64,000 nucleotides of DNA from an uncultured bacterium (GTDB lineage: Bacteria; Verrucomicrobiota; Lentisphaeria; Victivallales; UBA1829): the NCBI GenBank assembly GCA_900548385.1, contig URKJ01000023.1, positions 1-64,000 of the forward strand. Direction: 5' to 3'. How positions within the stretch are numbered: the stretch's first letter is position 1; the number at the start of each line of letters is the position of its first letter. A program made the position numbers and the translations under genes. A model generated the notes under the pieces. The model was not told the DNA's origin. It saw only the letters and a list, made by a program, of their open reading frames with translations, and searched no databases. Shown here one piece after another: positions 58,832 to 64,000 of this stretch.

Positions 58832-59776
58832 ATGCTGAAAACATTGATTCGTCCGGCAATGATCTTCATTCCGTTTCTTCTGGGAACTCTGTTCCCTCAA
58901 GCACATGTTCTGAACGATCCTCCGTTCAACATGGTGCGCTGGGCACTGGTTGTCATGGTGTTTCTGTCATGCCTGCAAATCCGGTTCAGCGAATTGAAGC
59001 CGCGACGGCAGCACTGGTATCTGCTGGGTGCCAATCTTCTGATGGGAATTGTTCCGTACTTTATTTTAAAGTATCTTTTCCCCGGCAGTCCGGTACTGGC
59101 GAACGCTGCGTTTTTCGTCGGCATCACCCCGACCGCCACGGCGGCACCGGTCGTTGTGGCATTTCTCAACGGCAGAATCGGATTCGCGCTGACGGGATTC
59201 ACGATCACGAATGTATTCGTCTCGCTCTCTCTGCTGCTCCTTCTGCCGTTGGTGACCGGACAGTTCACCGCGGAGTTTATCGGTCAGGTCGCAGTGACTC
59301 TGCTTCAGGTGATCGCATTTCCGTTTACCGCGGCGGTGCTCATACGCAGTATCTGGCCTGGCATACGGACTCTGCCGAAAAAACTGAAAACCTTTTCCTT
59401 TCTGCTGTGGTCGTTCACCCTGTTCGTTCTGGCGGCGATCGCACGGGAATATTTTATCGAAAATCCGCAGGTATCGCGCTGGAACATCGCCGGAATCGCC
59501 CTGATCTCCCTGATAATCTGCATCTGCAATTTCTGGTTCGGCAAATACCTTGCGCCGAAGCGCTACCGCAGGGAATGCAGTCAGCTTCTCGGACAGAAGA
59601 ACACCACGTTCACCATGTATCTGGCTGTACATTACGCCAGTGCTCTGGCGGCGATGGGACCGATCTTCTATATTGTCTGCCACAACACCTGGAACGCGTG
59701 GCAGATGTATCAGTACGACCGCCGCAAACTCCTGCGCAAAAAACGGATGGACACGGCAAAGAGCGTCAGACAATAA
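58832..59776 (+). CDS. Bile acid:sodium symporter (BASS/SBF) family protein
   Basis: A 314-aa membrane protein with nine or ten hydrophobic segments. Family signatures are GITPTATAAPVVVAFLNGRIGFAL in the crossover helix region and LLGQKNTTFTMYLAVHYASALAAMGP. It transports an organic anion with Na+; the substrate (bile acid, pantoate, other) is not determinable. Start ATG 58832. Its 3' end overlaps a convergent gene by 11 nt. Confidence 0.92.
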   Translation: MLKTLIRPAMIFIPFLLGTLFPQAHVLNDPPFNMVRWALVVMVFLSCLQIRFSELKPRRQHWYLLGANLLMGIVPYFILKYLFPGSPVLANAAFFVGITPTATAAPVVVAFLNGRIGFALTGFTITNVFVSLSLLLLLPLVTGQFTAEFIGQVAVTLLQVIAFPFTAAVLIRSIWPGIRTLPKKLKTFSFLLWSFTLFVLAAIAREYFIENPQVSRWNIAGIALISLIICICNFWFGKYLAPKRYRRECSQLLGQKNTTFTMYLAVHYASALAAMGPIFYIVCHNTWNAWQMYQYDRRKLLRKKRMDTAKSVRQ

Positions 59777-60689
59777 GACGGAAATGCGCGGAAAGCACAT
59801 TCGTATCGAACGGCAATCCGTTGCGGTCCTGCTCCGGTTCTCCGATCATCGCCGGAGTAATCCCCAGGTAAGGCATTCCGCTCATCCCCACAATCCGGAA
59901 CGTGCCGTCTTCCGAAACCGTAACCACGGCATGAACCGGAGCCCCATACAGCAGTTCATGATCGGATACCGGGCATTTTTTCATCAATTCATCCGGATAA
60001 GCATGATGGGACTTATTGACCCACACGGATGTAGTGGAATTCAAATCGAACCATGCAATCCCCTCCGTCAGCAGCAAACGGTTGCGGTGATGGTGTCCGT
60101 TGATCCAGAGAACAGGATGTTTTCCCTGCGCTTCCCGGAGCATGGCACGAATCTCCGGTCCGTTGATCAGCCCATAGGGAAGGATTGCGCTCTCATGAGA
60201 AAAAATCACGCACGGACCGGGAGCCGTCGCCACGGAATCCCGCAGAAATTCCATCTGCTCCGGCGGAAGAAGAAGTCCGGTCTGATGACATTTCTCCCAG
60301 GCGGATTCATCCCCGTAGTGCTGCAGCGTTCCATCCTCGGAACGGTGATAATTGGTATCCAGCGAAATCATGCGGATCCCGTTCCGGTCAAACCGGTAAT
60401 AACTCCGGTCGTCAAGACGGTAAGCCTCCAAGACAACGGCAAGCCCGTCCGTCTGTTCAAAATCATGATTCCCGACCGTGTGGTATGCGGGAATATGAAA
60501 CGAATTGTATCGGTTGATGATCGGTTTTGCAGTCATGACATTGTGACAGAAATCGCCGCAGTGCATGATGAAATCGACCTTTTCCCGTTCCGCCCGTTCC
60601 AAAACCCGTTCCAGCCGTTCCGCCGCCGAATTCCAGTTGCCGTCCCGGTAATGCAGATCAGCAAACACGCTGAATTTCACCTGTTGCAT
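59766..60689 (-). CDS. Calcineurin-like metallophosphoesterase
   Basis: A 307-aa phosphoesterase with metal ligands in FADLHYRD, HCGDFCHN, VGNHDFEQ, FSHES and NGHHHRN. It has no signal peptide. Relatives include phosphodiesterases acting on cyclic nucleotides or phospholipid head groups; the substrate is unknown. Convergent with the BASS gene. Confidence 0.94.
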   Translation of the reverse strand: MQQVKFSVFADLHYRDGNWNSAAERLERVLERAEREKVDFIMHCGDFCHNVMTAKPIINRYNSFHIPAYHTVGNHDFEQTDGLAVVLEAYRLDDRSYYRFDRNGIRMISLDTNYHRSEDGTLQHYGDESAWEKCHQTGLLLPPEQMEFLRDSVATAPGPCVIFSHESAILPYGLINGPEIRAMLREAQGKHPVLWINGHHHRNRLLLTEGIAWFDLNSTTSVWVNKSHHAYPDELMKKCPVSDHELLYGAPVHAVVTVSEDGTFRIVGMSGMPYLGITPAMIGEPEQDRNGLPFDTNVLSAHFRLIV

Positions 60690-60830
60690 AAATTGTCAAC
60701 CCTTTTTTCTGTTTTCAGTAAACAAATCAATATACACAGCCGGAAACGAAAAAGCAATCCCGGCGGAAACAGATTTCCGGAAAAGTACGGCAGACGATTC
60801 TCCATTATCTGACAACTGTTGAAATCCGGA

Positions 60831-60859
60831 TTGACTTTTCCGGCTTTCCCATGTATAAT
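60831..60859 (+). promoter_or_regulatory. Promoter of the GNAT-GrpB gene
   Basis: TTGACT (60831-60836), 17-nt spacer, consensus TATAAT (60854-60859), 28 nt before the ATG. Confidence 0.75.
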
Positions 60860-60886
60860 ACACGCCGGCCGGAAAGGAGAACACGA

Positions 60887-61990
60887 ATGAAAAGCGAACC
60901 GATTATCACAACCGAACGTCTGACACTTCATGAAATGGAACAAAGCGACTTTCCGGCTCTCTGCACCATGCTGCAGGATCCGGAAGTCATGTACGCATGG
61001 GAACGCTGTTTCCCCGATGAAGAGGTCCGGGCGTGGATCGACCGCAACGGAAAACGCTATCAGGAGCACGGCTGCGGCTACTGGCTTGCGGTCAGCAGAG
61101 ATTCCGGAGAAGTCGTCGGGCAGATCGGTCTTATTCCGGAAGAAATCGAAGGACACAGCCATTCCGGAGTCGGTTGGCTGCTCGCCCGGAAACACTGGCA
61201 CAACGGTTATGCAGCCGAAGGTGCAAAAGCATGTCTTGACCACGCTTTTTCTGATCGGAAAACCGGACGGGTGATCGCGGATATCCGTCCCATGAACACG
61301 AACTCCATCCGGGTTGCGGAACGGATCGGGATGATCGCCGCCGGAGAATATGACAAACTGGTCGGCGGCGTCATCATGCCGCACCGTCTCTATTACGCCC
61401 GCACCCCGGAGGTTGAAGTGAACGACTACGATCCGGTCTGGCTGAAACGGTTCGAACAACTGCGCACGCATCTGTCTCCGGTTCTGGAAACATTCGGCGG
61501 CAGGTTGGAACATGTCGGCAGCACCTCCATCGCCGGACTGGCCGCCAAACCGGTCATTGATGCGGATTATCTTCTCCCCGATGCGGCGCTCTGGCCGCAA
61601 GTGAAAGCGGTGTTGGAACCTCTCGGCTTTTTCCACCGCGGAAACGGAGATCTTCCCGGACGGGAGATGTTCACGGAAAGTCTGCAGCTGGAATTCCGTC
61701 ATAACTTTTACGTCTGTATGCCGGACTGCATCCATGCGTCCAATCATCTGCGGCTGCGCGATTTTCTGCGCGGCAATGCAGAAGCGGCCAGACAGTATGG
61801 AGCCCTGAAAAAACGGCTTGCCGCACAGTACCCCAATGACGTCGACCGGTATTGCGCCGGTAAATCCGATCTGATTTCCGCATTTCTGTCTCAAACGGGA
61901 ATGAGCGCCGATGCCGTCGCCATGATCAACGGCATCAATAAGACTCTGCCGCAACGCCCCTGTCGGAACATTCCGGAAAAAGAATCATAA
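60887..61990 (+). CDS. GNAT acetyltransferase fused to GrpB/UPF0157 domain
   Basis: A 367-aa two-domain protein. Residues 1-170 are a RimJ/RimL-type GNAT N-acetyltransferase (ITTERLTLHEMEQSDFPAL at the start, ARKHWHNGYAAEGAKACLDHAF as the acetyl-CoA loop, NSIRVAERIGM). Residues 175-350 are a GrpB-like nucleotidyltransferase-fold domain (VEVNDYDPVWLKRFEQL, LEHVGSTSIAGLAAKPVIDADYLL). The pairing may join modification of one substrate, perhaps a CoA-linked metabolite. Start ATG 60887, with ggaaagga upstream. Confidence 0.93.
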   Translation: MKSEPIITTERLTLHEMEQSDFPALCTMLQDPEVMYAWERCFPDEEVRAWIDRNGKRYQEHGCGYWLAVSRDSGEVVGQIGLIPEEIEGHSHSGVGWLLARKHWHNGYAAEGAKACLDHAFSDRKTGRVIADIRPMNTNSIRVAERIGMIAAGEYDKLVGGVIMPHRLYYARTPEVEVNDYDPVWLKRFEQLRTHLSPVLETFGGRLEHVGSTSIAGLAAKPVIDADYLLPDAALWPQVKAVLEPLGFFHRGNGDLPGREMFTESLQLEFRHNFYVCMPDCIHASNHLRLRDFLRGNAEAARQYGALKKRLAAQYPNDVDRYCAGKSDLISAFLSQTGMSADAVAMINGINKTLPQRPCRNIPEKES

Positions 61991-62030
61991 TACCGTTTTC
62001 TCCTCAAACCGGAGCTTTCAAACAGCAACG

Positions 62031-62059
62031 TTGCAGATTTCTGTTTGTTGTGATATAGT
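62031..62059 (+). promoter_or_regulatory. Promoter of the yraN-like gene
   Basis: TTGCAG (62031-62036), 17-nt spacer, TATAGT (62054-62059). Confidence 0.6.
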
Positions 62060-62087
62060 ATAGACGGAAAAGCAAGGACCAGCAACG

Positions 62088-62477
62088 ATGAAAAAAGAAG
62101 CGGCACATATCCGGCGTGGACGGATCGGCGAGCGGATCGCACGGAATTTTCTGGAGCGGCGCGGCTTTGAACTGTTGGAACGGAATCTCAAACTGCACAG
62201 TGCGGAAATTGACCTGCTGATGCGGGATGGTGCGACATTCGTGCTTGTCGAAGTCAAATCCGCACACTACCGGGGAGAGGATTATCATCCGGGTCTCAAC
62301 TATTCCGATGAACAGAAGATACGCCAGCGGCGCGCCGTCCACGAGCTGATACGGAAATATGGCGACGCCGATTTCCCTTTCCGTCACGATCTGGTCGAAG
62401 TTTTCTTCGGACGCCTCTTTCCGGTAAAAATCGAACATTATCCCGACTATTACCGTTATAAAAACTTGACAAATTGA
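62088..62477 (+). CDS. YraN/UPF0102 family nuclease-like protein
   Basis: A 129-aa protein with the PD-(D/E)XK-type pattern of the UPF0102 family. It has RRGRIGERIARNFLERRGFELLERNLKL, then SAEIDLLMRDGATFVLVEVKSA (Glu, Asp and Glu-x-Lys metal and catalytic residues), then RRAVHELIRKYG. Family members are assigned as putative endonucleases without a proven role. It precedes prs with a 225-nt leader between. Confidence 0.92.
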   Translation: MKKEAAHIRRGRIGERIARNFLERRGFELLERNLKLHSAEIDLLMRDGATFVLVEVKSAHYRGEDYHPGLNYSDEQKIRQRRAVHELIRKYGDADFPFRHDLVEVFFGRLFPVKIEHYPDYYRYKNLTN

Positions 62478-62701
62478 AAAAATGCGCTAAATTATAGGCT
62501 TAGCACGAGAATTTCTGAACCTTGATCCGTTAAAGGATGCAAGTCCGCGCCGCGCAATGCGGAGGACATACCCGTAAGGTTGACTCCGGGCAAAAGCCGT
62601 TTTTGCTTTTTCCCCAGGAGGTTGCATGCTTCGTGATCCGGAATCGTTTTTCTCGTAAACGAATAAGGATTTCCATTCAACGGAGGCTATGCAGAGTCAT
62701 T
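62478..62701 (+). promoter_or_regulatory. Long structured leader of prs
   Basis: Likely promoter TTGACA at 62466-62471 with TAAATT 16 nt further. The leader can form three consecutive hairpins: CTTGATCC with GGAT(g)CAAG (62522-62544), GTCCGC with GCGGAGGAC (62545-62569), and CCCG with CGGG (62573-62590). A weaker GCAAAA/TTTTGC stem with a T-run follows (62591-62613), resembling an attenuator. A GGAGG (62681-62685) lies 16 nt before the prs ATG, with a 7-codon frame (62690-62713) starting right after it. Confidence 0.5.
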
Positions 62702-63664
62702 ATGGAAGGTAATGCAAGAGACATCAGACTGTACAGCGGTACAGCAAACCCGGAGCTGGCAAAATCGATTGCAAAATGTCTGGGGATGGAACTGGGGCAT
62801 GTGAAGATCGAAAGATTCCCCGATGGTGAGGTTTTCGTTCAGTACAAAGACAATCTCCGCAATGCGGATATGTTCATCATTCAGCCGACCTGCAATCCGA
62901 CCAATGAGAATCTCATGGAACTGCTGATCATGCTGGATGCCGCCCGCCGGGCTTCCGCCGCCCGTATCACCGCTGTGATTCCCTATTACGGCTATGCCCG
63001 GCAGGACCGCAAGGACCGTCCCCGTGTCCCCATCACCTCCAAGCTGGTTGCCAATCTGCTGGTCAGCGCCGGAGCGAACCGTGTTCTCGCAATGGACCTC
63101 CATGCGCAGCAGATTCAGGGTTTCTTCGATATTCCGGTGGATCATCTCTATGCTTCCCCCGTTTTCATCCAGTACCTGCGGGATGTGATCAAAGTCGATG
63201 AAGAATCCGTGATCGTCTCTCCCGATTCCGGCAGCGTCAAAATGGCGCACAGTTTTGCGGACCGCCTCAACTGCGGATTCGCCGTGATCGCCAAACGCCG
63301 CGTCAACGCCACGACAGTGGAATCCGCACACCTCGTCGGAGATGTCGACGGACGGTCCTGCGTGATTGTCGACGACCTGACTTCCACGGCGGGAACACTC
63401 TGCGCCGCGGCTGATCTGCTCAAACGCAAAGGCGCCGCCAAAGTCTACGCCGTCGTTTCCCACAGTCTCCTGACGGATAAAGCGAGAACAAACCTGCTGA
63501 ACAGCCCGATCGAACAGCTGATCACCACCAACTCCGTGCCGAACTCCTGCCACATCGAAGGCAAGCTGAAAGTTCTGTGCGTGGCTCCGCTGCTGGCGGA
63601 AGCGATCCGCCGCATTCACAACGGCGAATCGGTCTCGACCCTGTTCCGCGATCCGGAACAATAA
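62702..63664 (+). CDS. prs: Ribose-phosphate pyrophosphokinase
   Basis: A 320-aa PRPP synthase feeding nucleotide, His and Trp synthesis. Motifs are LYSGTANPELAKSIAKCLG at the N-terminus, the ATP region DARRASAARITAVIPYYGYARQDRKD, DLHAQQIQGFFDIPVDHLYA, VSPDSG, and the PRPP-binding VIVDDLTSTAGTL. I chose ATG 62702, the normal family start; the frame continues upstream without homology. The only good ribosome binding site is unusually far (16 nt), and a 7-codon frame overlaps the start, which hints at leader control. Confidence 0.96.
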   Translation: MEGNARDIRLYSGTANPELAKSIAKCLGMELGHVKIERFPDGEVFVQYKDNLRNADMFIIQPTCNPTNENLMELLIMLDAARRASAARITAVIPYYGYARQDRKDRPRVPITSKLVANLLVSAGANRVLAMDLHAQQIQGFFDIPVDHLYASPVFIQYLRDVIKVDEESVIVSPDSGSVKMAHSFADRLNCGFAVIAKRRVNATTVESAHLVGDVDGRSCVIVDDLTSTAGTLCAAADLLKRKGAAKVYAVVSHSLLTDKARTNLLNSPIEQLITTNSVPNSCHIEGKLKVLCVAPLLAEAIRRIHNGESVSTLFRDPEQ

Positions 63665-63711
63665 TTTGAAACTTGCTTATTCAAGCATTTTTATAAACGA
63701 AAGGAACAAGA

Positions 63712-64000
63712 ATGGCAAACAAAGTAAAGCATGTGCTCAATGTGAGCGACCGTGCCGTCAAAGGCAGCGCGGAAGCACGCAGAGTCAGAGCTCAGGGATT
63801 GATCCCGGCTGTTGTATACAGCAAGGGTGCCGCCGGCAGAGCGATCTCCGTCAAGGCCCCGGAATGGGAAGCTCTTTCCCAGCACGAATTCAACATCGTC
63901 ACCCTCCAGTTTGAAGGCGGCGAAGAAGTCCGCGCTCTCCTGAAAGAGACGCAGAGAAACTTCATCAAGGGAACCACCAGCCACATCGACTTTCTCGAAA
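63712..64000 (+). CDS. rplY: Ribosomal protein L25/Ctc (3' end outside the window)
   Basis: The first 96 residues of a bL25 protein that binds 5S rRNA. It begins ANKVKHVLNVSDRAVKGSAEARRVRAQGLIPAVVYSKGAAGRAISV and continues to RNFIKGTTSHIDFLE, matching the family. The start ATG has aaagga upstream. A pairing of prs with rplY/ctc is common in bacteria, and often pth follows. The gene runs off the window end. Confidence 0.93.
   Translation, partial: MANKVKHVLNVSDRAVKGSAEARRVRAQGLIPAVVYSKGAAGRAISVKAPEWEALSQHEFNIVTLQFEGGEEVRALLKETQRNFIKGTTSHIDFLE

Noticed and set aside
62500..62570. TPP-riboswitch-like string (GAACCTTGATCC..TAA) in the prs leader
   Set aside because: The other conserved TPP blocks (CTGAGA and the closing GGGA segments) are missing and the gene does not belong to thiamine metabolism.

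Overview
The window looks like a chromosomal segment of a Gram-negative bacterium of the Planctomycetes-Verrucomicrobia-Chlamydiae superphylum, most likely a gut-type Lentisphaerota (Victivallis-like). This is an inference. It rests on LpxB, on a short pseudopilin of the H-X9-DG type placed directly upstream of glycoside hydrolases under a GntR regulator, on a DUF2851 protein, and on the general protein style. No rRNA or other marker is present to settle it. Bases 1-48 are not genomic: they are an Illumina P7 end, index and Nextera transposase sequence, so the biological sequence starts at 49.

Layout. (1) 49-2870: three tandem copies of a small secreted protein (the first truncated by the adapter junction), then tpiA. 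(2) 2947-26110: an accessory island of about 23 kb bounded by tRNA-Asn(GTT) on the left and tRNA-Ser(TGA) on the right. Each tRNA is followed, reading inward, by a related tyrosine recombinase gene: a decayed one at the left, and at the right an intact-length one whose C-terminus has been replaced. (3) 26180-42775: housekeeping and repair genes (HtrA-like protease, peroxiredoxin, ligA, a polA lacking the 5' nuclease domain, dut, family-4 uracil-DNA glycosylase, a UDP-sugar pyrophosphorylase) with a MATE/MarR/radical SAM cluster. (4) 42736-53170: carbohydrate loci, namely a GntR-pseudopilin-GH13-GH13-mutarotase-like operon, then GH38, AraC and an esterase. (5) 53342-64000: lpxB-ffh, ilvD-rluA, a BASS transporter, a phosphoesterase, a GNAT-GrpB fusion, yraN, prs with a structured leader, and the start of rplY.

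The most unusual part is inside the island. A WYL-domain regulator (7877-8863) is surrounded by five copies of an inverted repeat, TGACA-N5-TG(T/G)CA. Four of the five are followed 12 nt later by a -10-like hexamer. They sit upstream of (A) a radical SAM gene, (B) a 153-aa unknown gene, (C) a translationally coupled ankyrin/DUF932-like, SF2 helicase and Cys-containing coiled-coil operon, (D) a double-GTPase protein with two small genes, and (E) a roughly 390-nt non-coding transcript that can form two mutually exclusive structures before a strong terminator. WYL regulators often control phage-defence or DNA-damage loci, so the sites, helicase, GTPase and RNA together may form one co-regulated, possibly undescribed system. 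The function is not shown by the sequence.

The second half of the island (about 17.0-24.4 kb, visibly richer in A+T up to about 22.7 kb) holds small hydrophobic and soluble proteins, an endonuclease/exonuclease/phosphatase-fold protein, a 1139-aa coiled-coil protein with a degenerate partial copy upstream, and a four-gene set ending in an FHA protein.
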